Assembly: GCF_040869045.1 (NCBI RefSeq) | Contig: NC_090320.1 | Coordinates: forward strand, 244,094,978 to 244,158,977 | Source of the DNA: Eurosta solidaginis | Taxonomy: Eukaryota > Arthropoda > Insecta > Diptera > Tephritidae | Direction of reading: 5' to 3' | Length of the DNA: 64,000 nucleotides | Shown here: positions 20,411-30,445 of the stretch, in pieces | How the letters are laid out: each line of letters starts with the position of its first letter | Numbering within the stretch: position 1 is the first letter of the stretch | The notes under the pieces: generated by a model | What the model was told of the DNA's origin: nothing | The model's input: the letters and a program-made list of their open reading frames with translations, nothing else | Database searches by the model: none | Translations under genes and position numbers: made by a program

Positions 20411-20849
20411 CCTTCCTTAGAAAAAGAAGAATCTGACAAGTTGATCAGATTTGTCATATTCTTCTTGTTCTCTGACTTTCAAATTGTTTTGGTTGAATGA
20501 ATGTATGATATTAGGGTGTTTCTCCCCTTTTTCCTCATTCGTTCAATCAGAACAATTTTTTCCTTTCACATATGAAATTTAGTTAATATTAATTTAATTA
20601 CTTACATGTAATTTGTTTTCTAATTTCTATTGCACTAAATTATTGTATTATATATTTATTACAAATAGTGCGTGCATATTAATTTTTGATTTTATTTACA
20701 TGCAAATTGAAAAATTTTTTTGTTTTTGTATATTAATATTAATATAAATTTTAATTTGATATTTCATGCTTTAATAACAAAGTAATGAAAATTTAAAATT
20801 AGTTACAAGCTAGTTTGTAAATTTGTATGAGAAAAAAAATTTTAATTTA

Positions 20850-22094
20850 CCTTATTGATTCGGTTTTTGTGAACGGTTTTTTCCTTTTTATTTACTTCAT
20901 CAAAAACCGTAACATTAACTCCATCAATTTTTGTGACTATATATGGTCTTGGTAAATGCTTTCATGCTTATTTCTAGGTTCTTTTTGTATTACTACCTTA
21001 TCGTTTATATTAATAGCTAACGGACGCGCCCTCTTATCATAAAGATCCTTATTTTTAATTTTATGTTTATTAATTAAATCTTTTGCTAATTTATGCGTTT
21101 TTTGTAGTCTATATTTTACTTCTTTTGCATAACTTTCAACATTGTAAATTGGATCGATTTGTTCCTTTTGAACTTCATTTGGTAAGGTAACATTTCTACC
21201 GAATACTAATTCGTATGGAGTAAGTCCATTATCAAAAACTGTATTAGGAGTTGTATTATGCAAAAATGTAAAATATTTTAAATAAATGTCCCATTCGGGG
21301 AAGTTATCATTTAGAAAAGCTCGTAAATATTCATTAAATACCCGACGATTTCTTTCAATTGTACCTAGGGTTTCATGATGGTAAGCTGTAGAAAAATTAT
21401 GTTCGATTTTTAGGAGTTTAGTTAATTCAGAGAAAATTTCGTTTTTATATTCGGTTCCTAAATCGGTTTTAATTGATTTCATTATGCCATAAATGAGGAT
21501 GAAACCTTCAAAAATGGATGTTGCAATTGTTTTTGCTGTCTTATCAGGGATTGATATGGTAACTAGGTATTTGCTAAAGTCGCACATAATGGTAATCGCG
21601 AACCTATTTCCATTATTCGACTCAGGCAAAGGTCATATTGTATCTACAACTACGACATCGAAAGGTTTGCAGGGTGTTGGTGTAAGCACCAAATTTTCTT
21701 TGGTTTTTGGCTTGACTTTATTTAAAAGGCATTTTTTGCAATTTTTGACGTATTTGGCAATGTCACGGGTCATACCTTTCCAATAATATTTTATACGTAT
21801 TTTTGCGTAAAGCTTTTTATTTTCGCAGTAACCTCCTGCTATCGGGTCATTGTGGTAAATTTCCATTAATTTAAGTTTCCTGTCGTTGTCTGTAACTGTT
21901 TCGACAGGTTCTATTAATAGTATTTTTAAATTTTTTAAAATTGAATTTCCTGTATTTTTAAAATTTGAAATAGAAAAATATTTAAATATTTGATCATCTT
22001 TTTGCCATTCTGCTTTCTTAATGTTGTGTTTACCAGCTTCTTTTTCAAGCTTCAAAAGTAATTCATCTAATTGCATTATTTTGTTAGTACACAC
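20850..22094 (-). pseudogene. mdg1/412-like integrase
   Basis: The N-terminal zinc domain (21633-22094) has H..H..C-x2-C (IYHNDPIAGGY, NCKKCLLNK). The catalytic core (20937-21629) shows CDFSKYLV (first Asp), TDLGTEYKN (second Asp) and GTIERNRRV (Glu), the DDE triad. The tail to about 20850 (TKIDGVNVTVFDEVNKKEKT) is readable after a frame change near 20937. A frame/stop break separates the zinc domain from the core near 21630. Integrase would insert the cDNA into the genome. Confidence 0.85.
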
Positions 22095-22106
22095 AATATT
22101 AAGTAA

Positions 22107-22847
22107 CTAGAGTTTTTTATGTTTTAAATGCGCATATATTTTTAAATTGATTTTATTATTATCGTTGTCATGACATATTTGGCTTTTTATCCTATGGATT
22201 TTCTTGGAAAAATTATATGAAAACTTGTCGAATACCTGTAATATGACATTTTCTTCGTTTATGTCTTCAGCCGATTGTTGTAATTGTTCGTGACGTTTCG
22301 TCATAGACCTCTTCTGTACCGCTAAAATTTGATTATTGGACTTTTTAAGTTCTTGAATTGAAATTCGCGATAATGCGTCTGCACCTACGTTAGATTTTCC
22401 TTTAATATATTCTATGGTAAAATTATATTCGGACAATTCCAAACGGATTCTGGAAAGTTTCGACGACGGGTCTTTCATATTAAATAGATAAACTAGTGGA
22501 CGATGATCTGATTTAACTTTGAAGTGAGTGCCATAAATATATGGACGAAATTGTTTTATTGCAAAATATATTGTCAAAGGTTCTAATTCTATTATTGCTT
22601 TATTTTGTTCTGATTTGCTAAAGGATTTTGAAGCAAAACAAATTGGAAAGTCGTTACCATTATGATTTTGACTCAGTATCGCACCACAACCTAACTTTGA
22701 AGCATCAACCGTAATTAAAAATTCTTTGGTGAAATCTGGATATTGTAAAAGTTTTGGAGAAATCAGACTTTTTCTTAGTTTTTCGAAAGCTAACTCACAT
22801 GCCGTATCCCAATTAAATTCAACCTTCTTTCTACTCAAACGATTCAA
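22107..22847 (-). pseudogene. mdg1/412-like RNase H domain
   Basis: Encodes LISPKLLQYPDFTKEFLITV then DASKLGCGAILSQ (catalytic Asp), IIELEPLTIYFAIKQFR (Glu), FKVKSDHRPLVYLFN (Asp) and NVGADALSRI (Asp), the gypsy RNase H order. A 1-nt loss in the ANYYRRF motif near 22886 separates it from the RT, and a second break follows near 22107 before the integrase. Confidence 0.85.
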
Positions 22848-22885
22848 TGGAGCTGCTAAAGAAGCGAAATTTGGAATGAATCTCC

Positions 22886-23671
22886 TTAATAATTTGCAAA
22901 TGCCACGAATCTTCGTACAGCGTCTTTATCGCGTGGCTTGGGATACCTTTTAATTGCTTCAATTTTTGAATCGTCTGGTAGCAAACCATTTGCTGAGCAT
23001 TTATGCCCTAAGAAAGTTACTTCAGGTCTAAGAAAATTACACTTTTTTGGATTAAGTCGCAAGTTGAACTTCCTACAAGTTTCGAAAACATTTTTTAGAT
23101 TATTGAGATGATGTGCTTCGCTACATCCAATTACTATTATATCGTCTACATACATAAAGGCTTGGTTGGGTGAAATACCAGAAAATGCAATTGACATCAT
23201 TCTTGAAAATGAAATTGGAGCTACGTTTAGACCAAATGGTAAAACCTTCCATCGAAAAGCTCCGCGGTCAGTACTAAAAGATGTTATGTCTCTTGAATCT
23301 TTGTGAAGTGGGATTTGGTGAAAACCCGAAAAAAGATCTAATGTAGAAAAGAATTTCGCACGGCCAAGGTTATCTAAAATATCGTCTACACGTGCCAAAG
23401 GAAATTTGTCGGCAATTAACTTTTTATTTACAGCCCTAAAGTCAACGCACATTCTATACGATTTTTGGCCATTTAGGTCTTTTTTCGGTACCAAAATCAA
23501 GGGACTGTTATAATTTGAACAACTATTTTCGATCAGATCGTTTTCCAATAATTTATTAACCTGTTTATTTATTTCCTCGCGCTGCGAATACGGTAGGCGG
23601 TAATTTTTAATGTATACTGGCGTCGTGTCGTTTAGTCTTAGTTTTTGTTCATAAAAATTGTTTATTGTCAT
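22886..23671 (-). pseudogene. mdg1/412-like reverse transcriptase
   Basis: RT domain with NSPLILVPKKD, YRMCVDFRAVNKKL, FSTLDLFSGFHQIPL (motif A), FRWKVLPFGLNVAPISFSRM (motif B) and AFMYVDDIIVIG (YVDD catalytic motif), then FLGHKCSANGLLPD. The phrase VYIKNYRLPYSQREEINKQV and the overall pattern are those of the mdg1/412 lineage. The domain itself is open; the breaks are at its edges. Confidence 0.9.
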
Positions 23672-24486
23672 TTTATCATTGTCTAGCGCAAAAATATCGG
23701 AATATTGTAAACATAAGTTAATAAGCTTATTTTCAGCATAATTAGGTATTTGTTTTTCTAAAATGCTTTTAAGTTCTTTGATACGACTATCTTGTTTTAC
23801 TGGTTTATTGATTTTATAAACGTTATAATTAGAGTTTTTCGGTTTGAATGTTGCAATTGTTTACGTATTTTACGCTATTTGTGGTATTTATTACCTTAAT
23901 GGTCGGATTACTAGTATCAAATATACATTTCGCTGTGAAAACACCGTCAGAAATCTCTTGAGAATCCACGAAAAGTGGTTCTGAGTCTTTTTCCAAGGCA
24001 AAAATTCTATAAACTTCGCAACGAGGTGGAATAACAAATGTATCGCTTCCATTCCGTGATGGATGGGAAGTGCGATCTTTTCATTGCCTATCCAGAAGGA
24101 AATGCAATTTGTTGCATAGCTGATATCGCATTTATTTGTTTTCAGGAAATCCTTACCAAGTATTCCATCTGATGGAATGTTGAAATCATTGCCTACCACG
24201 TGCAACGTATGTTTGATATAAAAATTTGAAAAGTGTAAGTTAGTTGTAAAAGTACCTAATGTAGAAACTGCATCTGTAGTTACTCCGGTAATATTAATTG
24301 TATCATTGTTATTAATTGACACATTTTTATTAAGAGAAGAAATTTTAATTAACGAAATGTCGGCTTGTGTATCGACTAGAAATGTACAAAATTTGTTAGA
24401 ACCAGTAATATTTATTTGTATAAAATCGGAATAATTTAAGTTAAGACAATAAACGTTTTTAGAAGAAAAATTGTGAGCTGAATCAG
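23672..24486 (-). pseudogene. mdg1/412-like protease
   Basis: Minus-strand reading gives FLVDTQADISL around 24365-24380, in the place of the retropepsin active site, then ..FNIPSDGILGKDFLKTNKCD (flap/ILG-D-F box) near 24150. The active-site triplet reads D-T-Q rather than D-T-G. There are frame breaks at about 24330 and 23890, so the domain is not in one ORF. It would process the Gag-Pol precursor. Confidence 0.65.
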
Positions 24487-25416
24487 TTAGTAATTTGTCT
24501 CGTCCTCCCTCAGTGTTCGCTCCTGAGGGGCTTCCCTGTTTAAAGCCCGAACGCTTGAATTTCTAGCTCTATTATTGGAAGTGTTAGAACCGCTATTATT
24601 GCTAGTACGACTATTGTCCTTGGGATCAGAAAAATTGGTTGAAGCAAGGATTGATTTTACTAAACTGGTTTTTGCGTTCAATCGGCAAACGTTAACTGTT
24701 TGCTCGATGGCCATTTCACGGGCTTTGGTCTGAGTAATCCCTTCGATAATGAGCGAACGCTCTAAAGCATCAGACAATTCCTCAACGCGTTTTGCAAAAT
24801 CGGTATAATTATTATTATTAACTTGCAAAGCTGCAATTTTTCCGGCCACAACTTTGGAGTTGTCGGGTTTTATACGGTTACGTAGTGCTAGTTTTATATC
24901 GTTAACTGAAAGTACTTGAGTTGGTATCGCTTCTCGAGCTTTACCATCGAGTTTGGATTTAATATATGAAATACAAATGTCAGTCAAATTTTCCTCGACA
25001 AATTGTTCGATTAACTCAATTTTAGTAATAAAAGATTCGAGACCTAGGGGCTCACCGCTATAATTTTCACGCATAATACCAGCACATATGCCGATAAACG
25101 TTCTTTTTTCTTCAGGAGTCGCCATATTTATATCGGAATTAGAAGGATTTGAAATATTTGTTTCGGGCAATTCCTCGAATCCGTGAAATTCTCCGGACAA
25201 AGAAAGTCTAACAACAAGGTTTTTGATTGTACTGGGCGAATATGTGGTTGAGCCTTCAGAAACTGGGCTTTTAAAATCAAGATTATCGGAATCGGAACTT
25301 TCGGAATTAAAATTTTTGGAATTGGAATCTGAATTTTTGGAATTACTATCTGAATTTTCGGAATCTGAGTCTTGCTCTGAAATTCTGGGAACCACTTTTT
25401 GGTTTCTAAGGAACAT
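24487..25416 (-). CDS. mdg1/412-like gag
   Basis: A 309-codon open frame with ATG at 25416. The N-terminus is Ser/Asp/Asn-rich (DSENSDSNSKNSDSNSKN). The capsid-like core shows FITKIELIEQFVEENLTDIC, SYIKSKLDGKAREAIPTQ, LRNRIKPDNSKVVAGKIAAL, EELSDALERSLIIEGITQ and EQTVNVCRLNAKT, the conserved gag block of 412/mdg1 elements. It ends in an Asn/Ser-rich tail with no zinc knuckle, as usual in this lineage. The frame is complete but the last part may be truncated relative to intact relatives. Confidence 0.8.
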   Translation of the reverse strand: MFLRNQKVVPRISEQDSDSENSDSNSKNSDSNSKNFNSESSDSDNLDFKSPVSEGSTTYSPSTIKNLVVRLSLSGEFHGFEELPETNISNPSNSDINMATPEEKRTFIGICAGIMRENYSGEPLGLESFITKIELIEQFVEENLTDICISYIKSKLDGKAREAIPTQVLSVNDIKLALRNRIKPDNSKVVAGKIAALQVNNNNYTDFAKRVEELSDALERSLIIEGITQTKAREMAIEQTVNVCRLNAKTSLVKSILASTNFSDPKDNSRTSNNSGSNTSNNRARNSSVRALNREAPQERTLREDETNY

Positions 25417-26067
25417 ATGTAGTAAGAAGCAAAGGAGAAATATTTAAACTGATTAAAGTCGAATTTGTAGAAATTGCTTACGAAAATTTAACAGAAATTG
25501 AAATTGAATTGAATGTTGATTTGAAATTGAAAGAATTATTCGGCAATTTAATGAAAGACTGAATATTTAATGATAAATTGAATGTATATTGAAGTAATTT
25601 AATTTAAATTTCTTTCAAAGGAAAATATTTTATTTTGGTAAAAGGACTTGGCTGTTGATAACGGACGCACCGTTTTTATTAAAATTGTATGGTTTTATTT
25701 TTATAGATACGGGTGCACCGCATCTTTTCAAATTTATAATACGAAGATCCTCGGAAATTTCATTGGTTGTTTACGGGACCACCGTTTACGCAAAAAAAAT
25801 CTTTTTGGTTAATTACGGAACCACCGTTTTATGCAAAAAAAATATTTTTAATGTTATTTTTTCCTCTTTGATGGAGCCCACTGTGGGGCAGAGTGGGACT
25901 AAAACTCTAAAACTTTTAAAAATGTATTTAATTTCAGCGGTTGTTATACAAGTCAAAAACCACCAACGCCATTAATGATGATTAAAAAAAGTTTCTGTTT
26001 TTTGTCCGACCCTGTCCCACAGTGCCTACCTTCACACATTTTGCACACATATATATGTGTATGTATA
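25417..26067 (-). other. Leader region of the mdg1-like element
   Basis: No gene. On the plus strand a motif with the core ACCACCGTTT or GCACCG occurs four times between 25660 and 25840 (ACGGACGCACCGTTT, CGGGTGCACCGCAT, CGGGACCACCGTTT, CGGAACCACCGTTTT). It ends at the TATA duplicated by the CsRn1-like insertion; the leader continues at 34862. Confidence 0.4.
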
Positions 26068-26287
26068 TGTAGCGGAACAGTTTCTGCTACTTACCAAATG
26101 TTCGGATGCCAAATCAATCAATTGTTAGCGTATTTGATTGTATTTATTTGGTTATAAAAAAAGATCACAGCTAGGTTATATTATGCAAATACTTATTTGC
26201 ATTTAGCTGGGGAAAATGTAGCTTCTTAAAAGTTATGTCCGTCTCTGATGAATGTTCGCCGAAACAGGAAAGAGAGAACGCAGTTAA
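26068..26287 (-). repeat. CsRn1-like 3' LTR, distal part
   Basis: Matches 34509-34728 with about four mismatches. Interrupted at TTAA by the Harbinger transposon. The remainder continues at 30167-30298. Confidence 0.9.
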
Positions 26288-26420
26288 TACGGCCCATACA
26301 CGACACAAAAGCCATGCGCAAATATAAAACGACGAAATTTGTGCAAAGGAGAATTTTGACATACACGGCTCAAAAACACTGCGCAATATTCATTTTTTTA
26401 ACTAGCGCAACAAACGAATC

Positions 26421-27757
26421 ATGTGTTCTAATTGCATAAAGAAGGCAAGTGCGGCTTTACTTCTTTCGATTGCATTAAAAAGAAAGAAAAGAAAGCAAAA
26501 GGGTAAACGGATTTGGTCACAATTGTGGTATAAAAAACGAAATGTATTGGGACAGAAAAAATTACTTCGGGAACTTGAGTTTACGTCTCAACGTGACTTT
26601 AAAAATTATGTAAGAATGGATAAAGAAACATTTGAAGTACTTTTGTCTAAAGTAGCGCATCGAATTAATAAACGAGACACTGTGATGAGGAAAGCTATTC
26701 CTGCGCGTTATCGTTTAACTTTAACATTGCGTTTTTTGGCAATCGGCAATAGTTTTGAGGACCTAAAATTCCTTACAGCAATTTCTCCACAAGCTATCGG
26801 CAAGATTGTAAGCGATACTTGTGATGCTATAATAGAAGAGCTAAAAGACTACATAAAGGTATTTGTTACATATTTTAAAAAATTAGTACATTTCAATCAT
26901 CTTACAGTTGCCAACAAATGAAAACGAGTGGAAGATGGAAGCAAACGCCTTTAACCAGCCATGGAATTTTCTCCACTGCATCGGTGCGATTGACGGCAAG
27001 CACGTTAACATAAAAAAACCACCTGGGTCGGGGTCGTTTTACTTTAATTATAAAAAGCATTTCTCTATTATTATGATGGCTGTAGTAAACGCAAATTATG
27101 AATTTTTGATGGTCGATGTTGGTGCAAATGGAAGAGCTTCAGATGCTGGTTTATTTAGTCAAACCAAGTTTTTCAATCAGCTTAAAGAAAATAAATTACG
27201 ACTACCAAAACCTGAATTGCTTCCAGGATATAATGAAAAAATGCCATTTGTGTTTGTTGCTGACGACGCATTTCCACTAATGGAAAATATAATGAAACCT
27301 TTCAGCCACAACTCCCTCGAGAAGAGTGATATAATATTTAATTATAGGCTATCGCGCACGTGGATTGGTCGAAAATGTTTTCGGAATCTTGGTTTCGCGT
27401 TTTAGAATCCTTTTGAATACTTTAAATTTCTCGCCAGATAAATCCACAAAATTTGTTTTGGCGTGTTGTTATTTGCACAACTTCTTGCGTAAATAAAAAT
27501 GTGAAACATATTTTACTGCTGAGCCCTGTTCAAATGTGGAAACCACAGAAGCTTTCGAAACCCCTGGATCGCAAGAAAAGGGAGATGTCTTAGATTCTTT
27601 AAGTTCCACAGCAATTAGAAATGCATCCGCAAATGCAAAACATATGAGAAACAAATTTAGAATATATTTTAGTTCTGTTGGCACGGTTCCATGGCAAGAT
27701 AAAGTGTATAATAAACTCGTAAACAAAAATGCCAATAGTAATAAGCAACTAATATAA
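26421..27757 (+). pseudogene. Harbinger transposase (HARBI1-like, DDE_Tnp_4)
   Basis: Exon 1 (26421-26858) encodes the N-terminal helix-turn-helix region (YRLTLTLRFLAIGNSFEDLK, ISPQAIGKIVSDTCDAI). A 49-nt intron (26859-26907, GT..AG) separates it from exon 2. Exon 2 starts LPTNENEW and has FLHCIGAIDGKHVNIKKP (first Asp near 26992) and FVADDAFPL (second Asp near 27262). The Glu segment LVENVFGIL lies around 27371 but in another frame, so an indel just before it, in YRLSR, disables the catalytic triad. The C-terminus (NASANAKHMRNKFRIYFSSV, VPWQD) reads at 27536-27757 beyond further breaks. The transposase cuts and pastes the element; this copy is dead. Confidence 0.9.
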
Positions 27758-28089
27758 TATGTATTTACAATTGTATTTATGAGTCAAAATAAAAAAATGT
27801 ATGAACTATAGCTGTTTAGCTTTTAGTTGCTGTTTACACATACAAAGTCAGTATTTAGTCGCGGGGAGTAATCAAAGTTTATTGATATGGAGGAAAGTTA
27901 AATTAGTCATCCAAATGCGACGGCGAACACCTTTTGTCGCTCTCCCAAGGTCGAAGGCTCTTTTATTCCCTCTGCAAAAATCCGACCGAATTTCACAACG
28001 GAGGCTGCAACCTTGGCGAGAGGGCGTGACGTGTGAAATAGTAGACCCTGTCGACCCGTTTGTACTGTATTGGAAAAACCAACCAGTGG
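27758..28089. other. Harbinger interior, no gene recognised
   Basis: The stretch after the transposase holds a short open frame on the plus strand that I do not recognise. Its end, from about 28070, turns into CAA-LINE RT sequence. Confidence 0.35.
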
Positions 28090-28610
28090 TTAATTATGAG
28101 TACCTCAAGTTCCCTTCCCTACCAGAAGTAGTTACCATAGCATCATACGCCGGCGGGTGTACACAATGGTAACAGAAATAAAAAGGAAAAATAAAATTGC
28201 TTTAGCGCAGGCAGTCGAAGTTATCTGAGCTTTTTTTCTAATTGAAAACAGTTTAGATCCAGTACTCAGGGAACAGTACCCAAAACTTGTGGAAGAGGAA
28301 CGCATACTCCCCAGGGAAACACGAGTCACTCTGGCTCAACTTCGTTCTGGATACTGTAACAGGTTAAACTCTTACATATCCAGAATCAACCCCGACATAC
28401 AAAATGTATGCCCCGCTTGCAATGTGTCCCCACATGGCACCATCTCTTTAATTGTAATGTGGAACCAACGCCTCTAACACCCCTTTCACTATGGTCCACC
28501 TCTGTCGAAACAGCAAGTTTCCTTGGACTCCCGTTAGAGGATATTGATGACAATTTGTGATCGGTCGCAGCTATTAGGTGGGGCGAAACATTGCTACAAC
28601 AACAAAAACT
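28090..28610 (+). mobile_element. CAA-LINE copy 3, internally deleted
   Basis: Begins inside the RT: YLKFPSLPEVVTIASYAGGC aligns with the YADD region of the full copy, but the catalytic pair reads GG. Then a large deletion to the C-terminal part (DPVLREQYPKLVEEERILPR, CPACNVSPHGT). The 3' UTR is intact from 28440 (TTAATTGTAATGTGGAACC) to the tail GCTACAACAACAAAAAC near 28607. This is the copy that shows what copies 1 and 5 have lost. Confidence 0.8.
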
Positions 28611-28930
28611 TATTTTAGGGGGCAAATTTATACCACCCGATTGAATGGAAGAAAAAATTTGAGATGAACTTAAGAAACCCTTTCCAACAAGTAAAAAAAG
28701 ATGTCCAAAGTTCAGTGAACGCAGTGATACAAATCCATCGGTATGATAATTATGATTAAATTTACAGTGTAAAATTTTTATTTAAACCTATTAAATACAA
28801 ATAATAGCTTTTCTAATGTTTGCTAAATGCTTACACATTTCCTCTACGAAATACTTCGAGCAATTTCAAATGTTTCTCCAAACACATCAACACCTTATAA
28901 ATAGCTTATACATGTCGTTTAAAACTTGTC
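28611..28930 (-). other. 3' flank of the TRAPPC13 fragment
   Basis: Non-coding. On the minus strand it follows the TRAPPC13 stop and contains an AATAAA-like signal (TTTAAATAAAAAT) near 28780, as expected for a captured 3' UTR. Confidence 0.4.
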
Positions 28931-29747
28931 TCAAACCACTTGCAGCTGCAGCGTACGCTCCTCCATTTGCTTTGGCCTTGCATTATCGTAACGTACAAAT
29001 TTATTAACTTGGAATGCTTCATCTTCATGATAATCTGTATCTACAACAAATACATCAACCACTTTTTCTATAATATACTGTTCCTTTTGTAGTATATTTG
29101 TTAGTAGCAACGGACTAATTTTGATAAGTCCCAAACGCGCTGGACACACCGTAAGCGGAAATTCACGTTGTTCACCTGATGCTAATTTTCCAATTGAAAA
29201 CTCTGCAGCACCACTATAATCACAATTGAATTCAAGTTGTGTTTCTAATTTGAAGGCTAAATCCATTGGACGTTCTGCAGTATTGGTCAAACGACAAACA
29301 AACGTAAAAGCTTCACCTATTTTGACAATATTTTGTGCATCAATAACTTCGAGGCGTACATCTTTGTATTCAAAGAGCTGAAATATAAAACCAATGGTAA
29401 AATTAATATTGTTATTGAATCAACTATTTCAGTGTTCTTGATATGCACATACCAATCGTTGCAATTGACTCGTTTGCAAACGTCCTTTTTCGCAAAGATT
29501 CGAGCGCCATACAATATCTAATTTTCCAACAGTGTTCGCTAGGCGCAGGGTTTTAATGTATTAGATTGTAAATCGGCTTTAACAGTAACACCATCCACAG
29601 AATAGGTGGTGCAGTTATGCACACAAATGTAGATAGCAAATGTTTCACCTGCAATAGAAAAAAGATCGCATTATCATCTACAAATGCTGCAGGACATTTG
29701 AAAATTTTACCTAAATATATGGAACCGAAAGATTGTGGCAATAACAT
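28931..29747 (-). pseudogene. TRAPPC13 gene fragment with introns, inside Harbinger
   Basis: TRAPPC13 is a subunit of the TRAPP tethering complex in vesicle traffic. Three minus-strand exons are seen. Exon a (29711-29747) encodes LLPQSFGSIYLG and ends at a GT donor. After a 62-nt intron ending TTGCAG, exon b (29453-29648) encodes [22 protein letters not shown], then jumps to [20 protein letters not shown], omitting roughly 130 codons of the family. After a GTATGT..TTTCAG intron, exon c (28931-29377) encodes LFEYKDVRLEVIDAQN, TNTAERPMDLAF, ..LTVCPARLGLIKISPL and the normal stop. Retained introns show DNA-level capture, not a retrocopy. The start and the middle are missing, so no functional protein is expected. 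The family assignment is from memory of the conserved segments; a search should confirm it. Confidence 0.75.
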
Positions 29748-29752
29748 GAATT

Positions 29753-29860
29753 TTAGCTTTTTAGCGTTCTATTGCTGTAATCAGCACTCCTTATTTTCCA
29801 CAGTGCTGGTAATTCACGATACAAGTCAAAAAACTCGCACCAGAAGCGTTTATTTTCCAT
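29753..29860 (-). pseudogene. Harbinger accessory MADF/Myb-like protein, N-terminal remnant
   Basis: ATG at 29860 opens MENKRFWCEFFDLYRELPAL followed by W and a K/R/Y pattern, the first helix of a MADF (Adf-1 type Myb/SANT) domain. Harbinger transposons normally carry a second gene for a Myb/SANT-like or MADF protein that helps the transposase bind DNA and enter the nucleus, often near the far terminus, as here. The frame stops after 35 codons. Right next to the stop TRAPPC13 sequence begins, so the rest of this gene was replaced or displaced. Confidence 0.65.
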
Positions 29861-30166
29861 TTTATTTATAATTACGCTTTTTCACTTTTATTGAATTCCT
29901 GGTACAAGCTAGATATGGTCTTTACGCCTTCGATAATAAAATTTTTAAGCGATGTTATGTTATCAGAAACCACAGGTAAACTCTATAACATTCACCACAC
30001 ACGAAGAAAAAAGCATGTGCAATTTTTGCAGCATGCGTAAATATCAAAATCGTTTTGATTTTAGCGCAGTTCTCTGCGCAAATAGCGCAAACACTGCACA
30101 CACCGGGCAAATCCTTGTGCAAATTGGTAATTGGCACAAGGATACTTGTGCCGTGTAATTGGCGTA

Positions 30167-30298
30167 TAAGGTACCGAACAGTGATTTTAATTTTCAGTGT
30201 CAAGGGCACGGCAAATAAAACAAGCTGTTGAGGTATTACATTGAATTAGACCATTAAGCTGACATCACATGCGCAATTGTAGAGCGAAAGTCGCTACA
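30167..30298 (-). repeat. CsRn1-like 3' LTR, proximal part
   Basis: Continues the LTR after the Harbinger transposon and ends TCGCTACA at 30298. On the minus strand the purine tract ACAAGGGGAGTG (30299-30310) directly precedes the LTR and is the plus-strand primer. Confidence 0.9.
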
Positions 30299-30445
30299 CA
30301 CTCCCCTTGTTTAAAAAAAAAAATCTTGTGATATTTAGTAATATAAATTAATCATGTGATGACAATGCAAAGATTTGAAAAATAAACAATGTTTAGATTT
30401 GATAATATAATGTTTAGCAAGAATATGAAGCTTATAGTTAAGTAA
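30299..30445 (-). promoter_or_regulatory. Polypurine tract and 3' untranslated segment of the CsRn1-like element
   Basis: Between the pol stop and the 3' LTR; it contains the polypurine tract next to 30298. Otherwise AT-rich and non-coding. Confidence 0.7.

Larger units (their letters stand above)
26285..30169 (+). mobile_element. PIF/Harbinger transposon with captured gene fragment
   Basis: Element 26288-30166 (3,879 bp), flanked by TAA at 26285-26287 and 30167-30169. The uninterrupted LTR copy at 34726-34735 shows the empty site (CAGTTAAGCTACC). Terminal repeats TACGGCCCATACACGACACA and the reverse complement of TTGTGCCGTGTAATTGGCGTA match imperfectly. Contents: plus-strand DDE transposase near the left, minus-strand MADF-type start near the right, and between them a TRAPPC13 gene fragment and a CAA-LINE fragment. 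Confidence 0.9.

Noticed and set aside
20198..20500. ORFs of 100 and 69 codons in the two 320-bp repeats (20198 and 36324)
   Set aside because: The frame is shared only because the DNA is duplicated. The repeat behaves as an LTR, and the ORF has no family match or conserved end.
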